Assembly: GCA_029027985.1 (NCBI GenBank)
Contig: CP119076.1
Span: 4,462,422-4,526,421, forward strand
From: Klebsiella aerogenes
GTDB lineage: Bacteria; Pseudomonadota; Gammaproteobacteria; Enterobacterales; Enterobacteriaceae
DNA: 64,000 nucleotides
Direction: 5' to 3'
The first letter of the stretch is position 1. The number at the start of each line of letters is the position of its first letter. The notes below the pieces were generated by a model. The model saw nothing but the letters and a program-made list of their open reading frames with translations. It ran no database searches and had not been told where the DNA came from. Made by a program: the position numbers and the translations under genes. Positions 1-8,625 of the stretch are shown one piece after another.

Positions 1-954
1 GCGGCGGAAGACAGCCAGATGGTGTCCGTACTGAAAGCCGATCACGACGCCACCCGCGAATTCGTCAGCAAGCCTATCGGCAAGTCCGCCGACAACATGT
101 ACAGCTACCTGGCGTTGGTGCAGGATGACCCGACAGTACAGGTCGTCAACATGGCGCAGAAAGCCTACGTCGAACACTACATTCAGGGCGATCCGGATCT
201 GGCGAAATTGCCGGTGCTTTCCGCCGCCGCGCCGTTTAAAGTCGGCGGGCGTAAAAACGATCCGGCAAGCTTCGTGGAAGTGGAAAAAGGCCAACTCACC
301 TTCCGCAACGCTGCCGATCTCTATCTCTACCCGAACACCCTGGTGGTAATGAAGGTCAGCGGTAAAGAGGTCAAGGAGTGGCTGGAGTGCTCCGCCGGGC
401 AGTTTAACCAAATTGATCCCGCCAGCAGCAAACCGCAATCACTGATTAACTGGGACGGCTTTCGTACCTATAACTTCGACGTGATTGACGGCGTGAACTA
501 CCAGATCGACGTTAGCCAGCCGGCCCGCTACGACGGCGAATGCCAGATGATTCACCCGCAGTCAGAACGCATTAAGGACCTGACCTTTAACGGTAAGCCT
601 ATCGATCCACAAGCCACCTTCCTGGTTGCCACCAATAACTATCGCGCCTACGGCGGTAAATTCGCCGGTACCGGCGACAGCCATATCGCCTTCGCTTCGC
701 CGGATGAAAACCGCTCGGTGCTGGCGGCGTGGATTGGCGCGCAATCGAAGAAGGATGGCGCAATCCATCCGGCAGCGGATAACAACTGGCGTCTGGCGCC
801 GATCCACAGCAAAACAGCGCTGGATATTCGCTTTGAGACCTCGCCGGGCGACAAAGCGGCGGCGTTTATCAAAGAGAAAGCGCAGTATCCGATGCGTCAG
901 GTCGCCACCGACGATATCGGCTTTGCGATTTATCAGTTGGATTTGAGTAAGTAA
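1..954 (+). CDS. cpdB: CpdB, 2',3'-cyclic-nucleotide 2'-phosphodiesterase/3'-nucleotidase, C-terminal part
   Basis: The frame is open from the first base, so the start lies outside the window; 317 codons of the 3' part are present, ending in TAA. The family is a periplasmic metallophosphatase that hydrolyses 2',3'-cyclic nucleotides and then 3'-nucleotides, letting cells scavenge nucleosides. What is visible corresponds to the C-terminal 5'-nucleotidase (substrate-binding) domain, including an [14 protein letters not shown] stretch and the [14 protein letters not shown] segment; the metal-binding N-terminal domain is not in view. The gene is followed at once by the 89-bp repeat array, with no separate terminator hairpin. 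Position next to ytfH/qorB matches E. coli, which supports the name. Confidence is high for the family. Confidence 0.95.
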   Translation, partial: AAEDSQMVSVLKADHDATREFVSKPIGKSADNMYSYLALVQDDPTVQVVNMAQKAYVEHYIQGDPDLAKLPVLSAAAPFKVGGRKNDPASFVEVEKGQLTFRNAADLYLYPNTLVVMKVSGKEVKEWLECSAGQFNQIDPASSKPQSLINWDGFRTYNFDVIDGVNYQIDVSQPARYDGECQMIHPQSERIKDLTFNGKPIDPQATFLVATNNYRAYGGKFAGTGDSHIAFASPDENRSVLAAWIGAQSKKDGAIHPAADNNWRLAPIHSKTALDIRFETSPGDKAAAFIKEKAQYPMRQVATDDIGFAIYQLDLSK

Positions 955-962
955 TGCCTGTT

Positions 963-1941
963 CCCCGGTTACGCTGCGCTTACCGGGGCTACAAATCGGG
1001 GCAGACTGGTAGCCCGGATAAGGCGCATCGCGCCGCTGTCCGGGAACATCTCCCCGGTTGCCCTACGCTTACCGGGGCTACAAATCGGGGCAGACTGGTA
1101 GCCCGGATAAGGCGCATCGCGCCGCTGTCCGGGAACATCTCCCCGGTTGCCCTACGCTTACCGGGGCTACAAATCGGGGCAGACTGGTAGCCCGGATAAG
1201 GCGCATCGCGCCGCTGTCCGGGAACATCTCCCCGGTTGCCCTACGCTTACCGGGGCTACAAATCGGGGCAGACCGGTAGCCCGGATAAGGCGCATCGCGC
1301 CGCTGTCCGGGAACATCTCCCCGGTTGCGCTGCGCTTACCGGGGCTACAAACCGGGGCAGACCGGTAGCCCGGATAAGGCGCATCGCGCCGCTGTCCGGG
1401 AACATCTCCCCGGTTACGCTGCGCTTACCGGGGCTACAAGTCGGGGCAGGCTGGTAGCCCGGAGAAGGCGCATCGCGCCGCTGCCCGGGAACATCTCCCC
1501 GGTTACGCTGCGCTTACCGGGGCTACAAATCGGGGCAGACTGGTAGTCCGGAGAAGGCGCGTCACGCCGCTGTCCGGGAACATCTCCCCGGTTGCGCTAC
1601 GCTTACCGGGGCTACAAACCGGGGCAGACTGGTAGTCCGGAGAAGGTGCATCGCGCCGCTGTCCGGGAACATCTCCCCGGTTGTGCTGCGCTTACCGGGG
1701 CTACAAGTCGGGGTTGACTGGTAGCCCGGATAAGGCGCATCGCGCCGCTGTCCGGGAACATCTCCCCGGTTGCGCTACGCTTACCGGGGCTACAAGCCGG
1801 GGTAGACCGGTAGCCCGGATAAGGCGCGTCGTGCCGCTGGCCGGGAACATCTCCCCGGTTGCGCTGCGCTTACCGGGGCTACAAATCGGGGCAGACTGGT
1901 AGCCCGGATAAGGCGCATCGCGCCGCTGTCCGGGGCGACAG
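963..1941. repeat. Tandem array of 11 copies of an 89-bp REP/BIME-like unit
   Basis: Units start with CCCCGGTT at 963, 1052, 1141, 1230, 1319, 1408, 1497, 1586, 1675, 1764 and 1853, an exact 89-bp spacing. Each unit holds two palindromes: one of the form CCCCGGTT...TACCGGGG and one of the form CCCGGATAAGGCG...CTGTCCGGG, joined by linkers near CTACAAATCGGGGCAGAC and AACATCT. The last unit stops near 1941. Differences between copies fall mainly in loops and linkers (for example TTGCCCTACG in copies 2-4 against TTGCGCTGCG elsewhere), so the stems persist. This is the architecture of a BIME (paired REP palindromes), which in enterobacteria can bind gyrase or IHF and stabilise upstream mRNA. It fills the whole space between cpdB and ytfH. 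Confidence 0.95.
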
Positions 1942-1955
1942 GGAGTGATACATTT

Positions 1956-2333
1956 TCACTCCCCGTGGTTGGCCAGCACCGCGGGGAGATTCAGCTCGAT
2001 CCAATCTGCCAGCGCCGCCACCTTCTCGCTCACCTGCAGGCCGAGCGGCGTCAGGCTATATTCAACATGCGGCGGCACCACCGGATAAGAGACGCGGTCG
2101 ATAAAACCATCCTGTTCCAGCGCCTGTAGCGATTGCGCCAGCATCTTCTCGCTCACGCCGCCCATCTTGCGGCGCAAATCGCTAAAGCGATGGGTTCCCT
2201 CGCGCAGCGCCACCAGAATCAAAACGCCCCAGCGGCTGGTCACATGTTTCAGCACATCGCGCGACGGACACTGTTCCGCAAACAGATTGCCGTTGCGCAG
2301 TTTATCGCTCAGCGTCGGTTCGGCTATTTTCAT
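1956..2333 (-). CDS. ytfH: YtfH, HxlR-family winged-helix regulator
   Basis: A 125-residue protein of the usual HxlR length. It has the family features: a cysteine near the N-terminus (Cys23 in EQCPSRDVL) that in relatives senses electrophiles or redox change, the CPSRDVLKHVTSRWGVLIL helix, and the FSDLRRKMGGVSEKML recognition helix. It is divergent from qorB, the quinone oxidoreductase gene; regulator plus divergent reductase is typical of HxlR pairs, so control of qorB is inferred. An AAGGT ribosome site precedes the ATG. It ends 15 bp from the repeat array. The name rests on close sequence match and synteny with E. coli ytfH. Confidence 0.93.
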   Translation of the reverse strand: MKIAEPTLSDKLRNGNLFAEQCPSRDVLKHVTSRWGVLILVALREGTHRFSDLRRKMGGVSEKMLAQSLQALEQDGFIDRVSYPVVPPHVEYSLTPLGLQVSEKVAALADWIELNLPAVLANHGE

Positions 2334-2355
2334 ACTTACCTTTTTGTGCGTACTT

Positions 2356-2368
2356 ACTAAAAGTTAGT
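2356..2368. promoter_or_regulatory. Candidate operator in the ytfH-qorB divergent promoter
   Basis: The 84-bp gap between the two divergent starts carries a perfect inverted repeat ACTAA-AAG-TTAGT, within the context TACTTACTAAAAGTTAGTTA. A dyad of this size between an HxlR gene and its divergent target is where such regulators usually bind. Assignment to YtfH is inference. Confidence 0.45.
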
Positions 2369-2417
2369 TAAGGTGTTAGCTTACCACAACTGCCAATGAA
2401 CCCGAAGGAGAAGACCC

Positions 2418-3266
2418 ATGATCGCGATTACCGGCGCCACCGGCCAGCTTGGCCAACACGTTCTACAAGACCTGTTAAAAACCGTTCCAGCCAGCCAGAT
2501 TGTGGCAATTGTCCGTAACCCGGCGAAGGCGCAAGCCCTCAGCCAGCAGGGCGTCGTCGTCCGTCAGGCCGAGTACGGCGATGAAGCCGCGCTCGCCGCC
2601 GCGCTACAGGGCGTTGATAAACTGCTGCTGATTTCCTCAAGCGAAGTCGGCCAGCGCGCCGTCCAGCACCGTAACGTTATCAACGCCGCCAAAACCGCTG
2701 GCGTGAAATTTATCGCCTACACCAGCCTGCTGCACGCCGACCAATCACCGCTGGGTCTGGCGGGTGAACATATTGAAACCGAGCAAATGCTTGCCGATTC
2801 CGCTATCGCTTATGCGCTGCTGCGCAACGGTTGGTACACGGAAAACTATCTGGCCAGCGCACCTCCCGCGCTGGAACATGGCGTGTTTATCGGCGCCGCC
2901 GGTGAGGGCAAAATCGCCTCCGCCACCCGCGCTGATTATGCCGCCGCTGCCGCGCGCGTTATTGCCGAAGAAGGTCATGCCGGGAAAGTCTACGAACTGG
3001 CGGGCGACCACGCCTGGCCCCTGAGCGAACTGGCCGCCGAGTTGAGTAAACAAAGCGGGAAAAACGTGGTGTATCAGAATCTCAGCGAAGCGGATTTCGC
3101 CGCCGCGCTGAAAAGCGTCGGCCTACCGGCGGGGCTTGCCGATATGCTGGCGGACTCCGATATCGGCGCGTCGCAAGGCGGGCTGTTTGACGATAGCCGT
3201 ACGCTGAGCAAACTGATTGGCCGCCCCACCACCACGCTTGCCGAAAGCGTGAAAGGCATCCTGTAA
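2418..3266 (+). CDS. qorB: QorB, NAD(P)H:quinone oxidoreductase 2 (NmrA-like SDR)
   Basis: 282 residues, close to the E. coli protein (286). The N-terminus MIAITGATGQLGQHV is the dinucleotide-binding Rossmann glycine motif of the atypical SDR/NmrA family, and the YTSLLHADQSPLGL segment follows the fourth strand. The family reduces quinones with NAD(P)H, giving protection against electrophilic quinones. A good ribosome site (AAGGAGAAG) lies 6 bp before ATG. It is transcribed away from ytfH across a shared promoter. Downstream, 79 bp separate it from the AraC-type regulator with no obvious terminator. Confidence 0.93.
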   Translation: MIAITGATGQLGQHVLQDLLKTVPASQIVAIVRNPAKAQALSQQGVVVRQAEYGDEAALAAALQGVDKLLLISSSEVGQRAVQHRNVINAAKTAGVKFIAYTSLLHADQSPLGLAGEHIETEQMLADSAIAYALLRNGWYTENYLASAPPALEHGVFIGAAGEGKIASATRADYAAAAARVIAEEGHAGKVYELAGDHAWPLSELAAELSKQSGKNVVYQNLSEADFAAALKSVGLPAGLADMLADSDIGASQGGLFDDSRTLSKLIGRPTTTLAESVKGIL

Positions 3267-3345
3267 CCGTACCTGTCATCTTTTGCGGTAGCATCCCGGC
3301 GGTTCATCTCTAATAATGAAGGGATGAATCGTCAGGAGGCATGAC

Positions 3346-4170
3346 ATGCAGGGCGTCCCACAACAATTTAGCGATGAAAAAGACCGCGCGCGCTTTCGTC
3401 ACCTCGAACAACTGCCCGGCGTTGAACTGTACCATGCCCATATCTCCCGCTACGCCTTTGAGCCGCACACCCACGAGGCCTTTGGGGTCGGCGTCATTGA
3501 ACTCGGCGCCGAGCGCTTTCGTTATCGCGGTAGCCAGCACGTAGCCTCCGCCAATTCCATCGTCACCATGAACCCGGACGAGATACATACCGGCGAAGCG
3601 GAAACCGCCGACGGCTGGCGCTATCGGATGATTTATCTGGATCCAGACCGCCTGCAAGCGATCACCGGGGTGCGTGATTGGTGGTTCAGTGAGGTCGTCC
3701 GCCAGGATCCGCTACGTTCCCGACAGCTCGGCCAACTGATTTACGGCCTGTGGCACACCGATGACCCGCTGACACAGCAGGGGATGCTGCTCGACCTGAT
3801 CGATACCTTCCGTCCGCTGGCCCATCATGCGCCAGTGCTCCCGGAGTCCGCGCACCGCTTCGATCGGGTACGCGACTATCTGCACGATAATTACATGCGC
3901 GCCGTCACCCTCGACGAACTGGCGCAGGTTGCAGCGCTCAGCCCTTATCATTTCCAGCGCCAGTTTAAAGCCCACTTTCATGTGACGCCGCACCAGATGC
4001 TGATGGCTATCCGCCTGTGGCGCGCCAAGGCGTTTCTGACCCACGGCATGCCCGCCGCCGAGGTTGCCGTTGCCGCCGGACTGACCGACCAGTCGCATCT
4101 GACGCGCGCCTTCACCCACCGCTACGGTATTACGCCAGTGCGCTATCAAAAGCAGGTTGCCGGGCGCTAA
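3346..4170 (+). CDS. AraC-family transcriptional regulator with cupin sensor domain
   Basis: 274 residues. The N-terminal half (about 20-110) is a cupin-type ligand domain with an FEPHTHEAFGVGVIE motif. The C-terminal half (about 165-270) carries the two helix-turn-helix motifs of AraC/XylS proteins, seen in TLDELAQVAALSPYHFQRQFKAH and the closing LTRAFTHRYGITPVRYQ signature. An AGGAGG site at 3334-3339 sets the start; another ATG 5 bp upstream is out of frame. It sits upstream of the DMT exporter gene ytfF on the same strand, a pairing often seen for regulator and exporter. E. coli has no gene at this place between qorB and ytfF. Ligand unknown. Confidence 0.85.
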   Translation: MQGVPQQFSDEKDRARFRHLEQLPGVELYHAHISRYAFEPHTHEAFGVGVIELGAERFRYRGSQHVASANSIVTMNPDEIHTGEAETADGWRYRMIYLDPDRLQAITGVRDWWFSEVVRQDPLRSRQLGQLIYGLWHTDDPLTQQGMLLDLIDTFRPLAHHAPVLPESAHRFDRVRDYLHDNYMRAVTLDELAQVAALSPYHFQRQFKAHFHVTPHQMLMAIRLWRAKAFLTHGMPAAEVAVAAGLTDQSHLTRAFTHRYGITPVRYQKQVAGR

Positions 4171-4246
4171 TGCGCAATCTCATACAATATTCTTTCCTCG
4201 CGCCTCTCCTACACTTTTCACAAGCAAATTGACGATGGATGTGATG

Positions 4247-5221
4247 ATGGTTAGCGGCGTGTTGTATGCCCTGCTGGCGGGGTTGATGTGGGGACTGATT
4301 TTCGTCGGCCCGGTGCTGGTGCCGGAATACCCGGCGGTATTGCAGTCGATGGGGCGCTATCTGGCGCTGGGGCTGATCGCCCTGCCGCTGGCGTGGCTGG
4401 GCCGCACGCGTCTGCGTCAGCTGAGCGGCCGCGACTGGCGAACCGCGCTGGCGCTGACCATGATGGGCAACCTGATTTATTACTTCTGTCTCGCCAGCGC
4501 CATCCAGCGCACCGGCGCGCCGGTCTCGACGATGATCATCGGCACGCTGCCAGTGGTGCTGCCGGTGTGCGCCAATCTGTTATATAGCCAGCGCGACGGC
4601 AAACTACCGTGGCGGCGGCTGTTCCCGGCGCTGATCTGCATCGCGTTGGGGCTGGTGTGCGTCAACATCGCCGAACTACAGCACGGACTCCCTGATTTCA
4701 GCCCCTGGCGCTATGGTTCGGGTATTGCCCTCGCGCTGATCGCTGTCGTCTGCTGGGCCTGGTATGCCTTACGCAACGCCCGCTGGCTGCGCGAAAACCC
4801 GGATAAGCCGCCGATGATGTGGGCCACCGCGCAGGCGCTGGTTACCCTGCCAGTATCGTTCATCGGCTATATTGCCGCCTGCGGGTGGCTACAAGGACAA
4901 CACCTCGATTTCCCGCTCCCTTTCGGCCCACGTCCGGCAGTATTCATCGCGCTGATGCTGGCGATTGCCGTGCTCTGCTCGTGGGTTGGCGCGCTGTGCT
5001 GGAACATCGCCAGCCAGCGTCTGCCGACGGTGATCCTCGGGCCACTGATCGTCTTCGAAACCCTGGCAGGTTTACTGTATACCTTTCTGTTGCGCCAGAG
5101 CCTACCGCCGCTGCTGACGCTTAGCGGGATCCTGCTGCTGGTACTCGGCGTCGTGTCGGCGGTTCGCGCTCGTCCGGAAAAACCGGCTCTGCAGGAACTG
5201 AGCATCGAGCAAAAAAAATAG
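4247..5221 (+). CDS. ytfF: YtfF, EamA/DMT-family inner-membrane transporter
   Basis: About 324 residues from the MVSGVLYALLAGLMWG start, matching the E. coli YtfF N-terminus. The frame is open back to 4157, and ATGs at 4235 and 4244 are also possible; none has a strong ribosome site. About ten hydrophobic segments are visible, and the two EamA repeats characteristic of the drug/metabolite superfamily are recognisable (AGLMWGLIFVGP near the start and LALIAVVCWAWYALR in the second half). Substrate is not known. The gene ends in a run of lysine codons (AAAAAAAA before TAG). It follows the AraC-type gene by 76 bp, so co-regulation is plausible. Confidence 0.88.
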   Translation: MVSGVLYALLAGLMWGLIFVGPVLVPEYPAVLQSMGRYLALGLIALPLAWLGRTRLRQLSGRDWRTALALTMMGNLIYYFCLASAIQRTGAPVSTMIIGTLPVVLPVCANLLYSQRDGKLPWRRLFPALICIALGLVCVNIAELQHGLPDFSPWRYGSGIALALIAVVCWAWYALRNARWLRENPDKPPMMWATAQALVTLPVSFIGYIAACGWLQGQHLDFPLPFGPRPAVFIALMLAIAVLCSWVGALCWNIASQRLPTVILGPLIVFETLAGLLYTFLLRQSLPPLLTLSGILLLVLGVVSAVRARPEKPALQELSIEQKK

Positions 5222-5254
5222 CCTGGTATCCCAAAGGGGTATTCCCTTGAGTTA

Positions 5255-5277
5255 AAGATGCATTTAAAATACATCTT
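5255..5277. promoter_or_regulatory. NsrR operator upstream of ytfE
   Basis: An 11-1-11 inverted repeat, AAGATGCATTT-A-AAATACATCTT, with a single mismatch between arms. This is the published NsrR consensus (AAGATGCYTTT and its inverse), and in E. coli ytfE is the most strongly NsrR-repressed gene. The site lies 26 bp before the ytfE start, so bound repressor would block the promoter. nsrR itself is at 28344-28778 in this window. Confidence 0.92.
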
Positions 5278-5303
5278 ATATTTTTGATGACGAGGTAATA
5301 GCT

Positions 5304-5966
5304 ATGGCTTTCCGTGACCAACCTTTAGGCGAGCTGGCGTTGACGATCCCACGCGCCTCCGCGCTGTTCCGTAAATACGATATGGATTACTGCTGCGGCG
5401 GCAAACAGACCCTGGATCGCGCGGCGACGCGTAAAGAGCTGGATGTCGCGGTGATTGAAGCCGAACTGGCTCAACTGGCCGAGCAGCCGATCGAGCGCGA
5501 CTGGCGCGTCGCGCCGTTCGCCGAAATCATCGACCACATCATCGTACGCTACCACGATCGCCACCGCGAACAGCTGCCGGAACTGATCCTGCAGGCCACC
5601 AAGGTTGAACGCGTCCATGCCGACAAACCGAACGTGCCGAAAGGGTTGACCAAATACCTGACGATGCTGCATCAGGAGCTCTCCAGCCATATGATGAAAG
5701 AAGAACAGATCCTGTTCCCGATGATCAAACAGGGAATGGGCACACAAGCTGGCGGGCCAATCAGCGTGATGGAAAGCGAGCACGATGAAGCGGGCGAACT
5801 GCTGGAAGTCATCAAGCACATCACCAATAACGTGACGCCGCCGCCGGAAGCCTGCACGACCTGGAAAGCAATGTATAACGGCATCAACGAAATGATTGAC
5901 GATCTGATGGAACACATTAGTCTGGAAAATAACGTTCTGTTCCCGCGTGCCCTCGCAGGAAAATAA
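5304..5966 (+). CDS. ytfE: YtfE (Ric), di-iron protein for iron-sulfur cluster repair
   Basis: 220 residues, the full family length. The N-terminal ScdA-type domain holds the paired cysteines in [12 protein letters not shown] (Cys30, Cys31), and the C-terminal hemerythrin-like four-helix bundle has histidine and glutamate ligands in [35 protein letters not shown] and [12 protein letters not shown]. The family repairs iron-sulfur clusters damaged by nitric oxide or peroxide and binds a non-haem di-iron centre. The NsrR box in its promoter predicts induction by nitric oxide. Start chosen at ATG behind GAGGTAAT. It is convergent with cycA. Confidence 0.96.
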   Translation: MAFRDQPLGELALTIPRASALFRKYDMDYCCGGKQTLDRAATRKELDVAVIEAELAQLAEQPIERDWRVAPFAEIIDHIIVRYHDRHREQLPELILQATKVERVHADKPNVPKGLTKYLTMLHQELSSHMMKEEQILFPMIKQGMGTQAGGPISVMESEHDEAGELLEVIKHITNNVTPPPEACTTWKAMYNGINEMIDDLMEHISLENNVLFPRALAGK

Positions 5967-5967
5967 T

Positions 5968-5989
5968 AAAAAAGGCGCCCGCGGGCGCC
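5968..5989 (-). terminator. Rho-independent terminator for cycA
   Basis: Stem GGCGCCC (5974-5980) and GGGCGCC (5983-5989); read on the minus strand it is followed by six T residues (A-run 5968-5973). It begins right after the ytfE stop codon. Confidence 0.8.
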
Positions 5990-6011
5990 CTCTCGACATT
6001 GTCAGTTTATT

Positions 6012-6035
6012 GGCCACTCCGGGTGGCCTTTTTTT
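6012..6035 (+). terminator. Rho-independent terminator for ytfE
   Basis: Stem GGCCAC (6012-6017) with GTGGCC (6023-6028), loop TCCGG, followed by seven T residues on the plus strand. The two convergent genes therefore each read through the other's hairpin before meeting their own. Confidence 0.85.
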
Positions 6036-6082
6036 ATGCCGGGCCGTTGCAAGCAACGTTAAAAATCTCTCCCGGCGATTTT

Positions 6083-7486
6083 TTATTTCGCCAGACGCTT
6101 CTTACCGGCAAACAACCAGCCCGCGCCCAGCAGGATGAACCACAGCGGGGTCACCATCAGCGCTTCACGGGTATCGTCTTCCAGCGTCAACAGCACCAGT
6201 ACGAAGACGAAGAAGGCCATGCATACCCAGCACATCACTTTACCCATCGGCATCTTATATTTGGACTTCTCGTGCAGCTGCGGACGCTGCTTACGATAAA
6301 CCAGGTAAGAGCAGAGGATAATCGTCCAGACGAACATGAACAGAATCGCCGATACCGTGGTGATCATGGTGAATGCGGCAATCACGCTCGGGTTGACCAT
6401 CAGCATCACCACCCCGCCCAGCAGGCACATGCAGGAGAAGGTTAAGCCCTTCGCCGGTACCGCACGCTTCGACAGCTTGGCGAACATTTTCGGCGCCTGT
6501 CCATCCTGCGCCAGGCCGAACAGCATACGGCTGGTAGAGAACACGCCGCTGTTGGCGGACGAGGCAGCGGACGTCAGCACCACGAAGTTAATCAGGCTGG
6601 CGGCGGCTGGCAGCCCCACGAGGACAAACAGCTCAACAAACGGGCTCTTACTCGGCACGACCGAGCTCCACGGCGTCACCGACATAATGACAATCAGCGC
6701 GAAGACGTAGAACATAATGATACGCAGCGGAATCGAGTTAATCGCGCGTGGCAGCGATTTCTCCGGGTCCTTGGTTTCAGCCGCCGTCGTACCAACCAGC
6801 TCAATCCCCACGAAGGCGAACACCGCTATCTGGAAGCCGGCAAAGAAGCCGCTCAGGCCTTTCGGGAACCAGCCGCCGTCATTCCACAAATGGGAGAAAG
6901 AAGCCTCGACGCCGGTTGGCGATTTAAAGTGCATCATCACCATCACCAGGCCGACCACGATCAGCGCCACGATAGCGACGATTTTAATCATCGCGAACCA
7001 GAACTCCATCTCACCGAACATCTTCACGGTAGCGAGGTTCAGGCCCAGCAGCAACAGGATTACCGCCAGCGAAGCGACCCAGTCAGAGAGCCCGGGGAAC
7101 CAGAACTGCGCGTAGGCGGTGATCGCCACCACGTCCGCCATTCCGGTCACCACCCAGCAGAACCAGTAGGTCCAGCCGGTAAAATACCCTGCCCACGGTC
7201 CCAGCAGATCGGCGGCAAAATCACTGAACGATTTGTATTCGAGGTTCGACAGCAGTAATTCGCCCATCGCGCGCATGACGAAGAACAGCATAAAACCGAT
7301 GATCATATAAACAAAAATGATGGATGGCCCGGCGAGGCTGATGGTTTTGCCGGAACCCATAAACAGTCCGGTGCCGATCGCGCCGCCGATAGCAATGAGC
7401 TGAATATGTCGGTTTGTGAGATTTCGCCGTAGCGATTGTTCAGTCGTCTCCTGTTCGTCGGCGACGACTTTGACCTGATCTACCAT
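6083..7486 (-). CDS. cycA: CycA, D-serine/D-alanine/glycine:H+ symporter
   Basis: 467 residues from MVDQVKVVADEQ, which matches the E. coli start; the frame stays open 84 bp further upstream, but CAGGAAG before 7486 fixes the start. Twelve transmembrane segments of the APC amino-acid transporter family are visible, with the consensus amphipathic start LTNRHIQLIAIGGAIGTGLFMGSG and the family loop in FVGIELVGTTAAETKDPEKSLPRAI. It imports D-serine, D-alanine, glycine and D-cycloserine. In E. coli its mRNA is repressed by the sRNA GcvB; the long leader here would allow the same, though I cannot confirm pairing. Confidence 0.96.
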   Translation of the reverse strand: MVDQVKVVADEQETTEQSLRRNLTNRHIQLIAIGGAIGTGLFMGSGKTISLAGPSIIFVYMIIGFMLFFVMRAMGELLLSNLEYKSFSDFAADLLGPWAGYFTGWTYWFCWVVTGMADVVAITAYAQFWFPGLSDWVASLAVILLLLGLNLATVKMFGEMEFWFAMIKIVAIVALIVVGLVMVMMHFKSPTGVEASFSHLWNDGGWFPKGLSGFFAGFQIAVFAFVGIELVGTTAAETKDPEKSLPRAINSIPLRIIMFYVFALIVIMSVTPWSSVVPSKSPFVELFVLVGLPAAASLINFVVLTSAASSANSGVFSTSRMLFGLAQDGQAPKMFAKLSKRAVPAKGLTFSCMCLLGGVVMLMVNPSVIAAFTMITTVSAILFMFVWTIILCSYLVYRKQRPQLHEKSKYKMPMGKVMCWVCMAFFVFVLVLLTLEDDTREALMVTPLWFILLGAGWLFAGKKRLAK

Positions 7487-7793
7487 GTGATTTTCTTCCT
7501 GTTGTACCTGTCTGTGTTGTTCAGGCTCTATTGGCCTGTCATTTGTCGCAACCCTGGCAAGAGGGTTCATCGATATTAGGTAAGAATCGGAGGGATGAAT
7601 ACTATGATTTAGATATAATGTTAATTTTATGTTTAAAGTGAGTGTTATATCACCAATGTACCGCGAAACAGCTCACAAAAATACACTCAACGAACTTATA
7701 TGCAATACAAAATTCCATTAAATCTCTAACTTAAGGATTTTACGCTGTTTTTATTGGCCTCCCCTCCCTGGCGGGAGAGGAAGCCCCTGGCGC
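7487..7793. other. Intergenic region between fklB and cycA
   Basis: This 307-bp AT-rich stretch holds the cycA leader and promoter region. Near 7756-7785 there is a GC-rich imperfect hairpin (CTCCC-GCCA-GGGAG core on the minus strand) just after the fklB stop; it lacks a clean T-run, so it is at best a weak terminator. I see no gene in it. Confidence 0.5.
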
Positions 7794-8414
7794 TTAGATA
7801 ATGTCCAGCAGCTCGACTTCAAAGACCAGGGTGCTGAATGGCGGAATAGAAGCACCCGCGCCGCGCTCGCCGTAAGCCAGGTTGTGTGGAATAGTCAGTT
7901 CCCATTTGGAACCCACCGGCATCAGGGTCAGCGCTTCAATCCAGCCGCCGATAACGCCAGTGACCGGGAACTCTGCCGGTTCGCCGCGCGCGACGGAGCT
8001 GTCGAAGACGGTGCCGTCGATGAGCTTACCGGTATAGTGAACGCGTACGCGGTCGGTACGTGCCGGGATCGGGCCTTCGCCCTGAGTCAGGACGCGGAAC
8101 TGCAGGCCGGATTCGGTGCTGTTCACGCCTTCTTTTTCACGGTTCTCATCCAGGTATTTCTGACCGTCGGCGGCCATCGCCTGGAAACGCTCGCGACGCA
8201 CGGCGTCCGCGCGTTCGTGGATTTCACGCAGCGCGCGGTGTACGGCTTCTACCGGCACCTGCGGTTGATTACCTTCCAGCGCGTCAGCGATGCCGGCAAC
8301 CAGCGCTTCCGGCAGCAGCCCCTGCAGGCCGGATTCGCTCAGTTGTTGTCCAACCTGCAAGCCGATACCGTAACTTGCCTGCGCTTCGATAGTGTCAAAA
8401 GTCGGGGTTGCCAT
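7794..8414 (-). CDS. fklB: FklB, FKBP-type peptidyl-prolyl cis-trans isomerase (FKBP22)
   Basis: 206 residues, the same as E. coli FKBP22. An N-terminal helical dimerisation domain (about 1-90, starting near [21 protein letters not shown]) is followed by an FKBP domain (about 100-206). Hallmarks of the latter are [34 protein letters not shown] and [28 protein letters not shown]. It accelerates proline isomerisation during folding, probably in the cytoplasm because no signal peptide is seen. It is transcribed divergently from ytfB and upstream of cycA on the same strand. Confidence 0.95.
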   Translation of the reverse strand: MATPTFDTIEAQASYGIGLQVGQQLSESGLQGLLPEALVAGIADALEGNQPQVPVEAVHRALREIHERADAVRRERFQAMAADGQKYLDENREKEGVNSTESGLQFRVLTQGEGPIPARTDRVRVHYTGKLIDGTVFDSSVARGEPAEFPVTGVIGGWIEALTLMPVGSKWELTIPHNLAYGERGAGASIPPFSTLVFEVELLDII

Positions 8415-8557
8415 CTTTGTTCCTTTTTTGGGTGATAAACATCAAGAGAAAAACGTCCAAAAGCATAACAGCCCCGGCGGAATGGGTAAAACTTTGTCGG
8501 CGGATGATGACAAATCTCAGCGAAACAGAAACAATAGGCGGTATCAGGTTATAACCT

Positions 8558-8586
8558 CTGTCATCAGGATGTTAGCCGACTATACT
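8558..8586 (+). promoter_or_regulatory. Candidate sigma-70 promoter of ytfB
   Basis: A -35 like CTGTCA (8558-8563) and a -10 TATACT (8581-8586) are 17 bp apart, 40 bp before the start codon. A perfect 12-bp palindrome AGGTTATAACCT (8546-8557) abuts the -35 and could be an operator; its protein is unknown. Confidence 0.5.
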
Positions 8587-8625
8587 CATGAGCAGGATAA
8601 AAATATGCGGAGCAGGAGGAAAGCC

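Noticed and set aside
954..1902. Serial overlapping open frames of about 73 codons in the 89-bp array
   Set aside because: They recur every 89 bp only because the repeat does; they lack ribosome sites and resemble no protein.
963..1941. CRISPR array
   Set aside because: Regular spacing suggested it, but the whole 89 bp repeats and there are no unique spacers or cas genes.
7487..7570. 28-residue N-terminal extension of CycA
   Set aside because: The ATG at 7486 has a good ribosome site and matches the E. coli N-terminus.
7640..7656. CRP site GTGAGTGTTATATCAC upstream of cycA
   Set aside because: Half-sites are 8 bp apart rather than the 6 bp that CRP needs.
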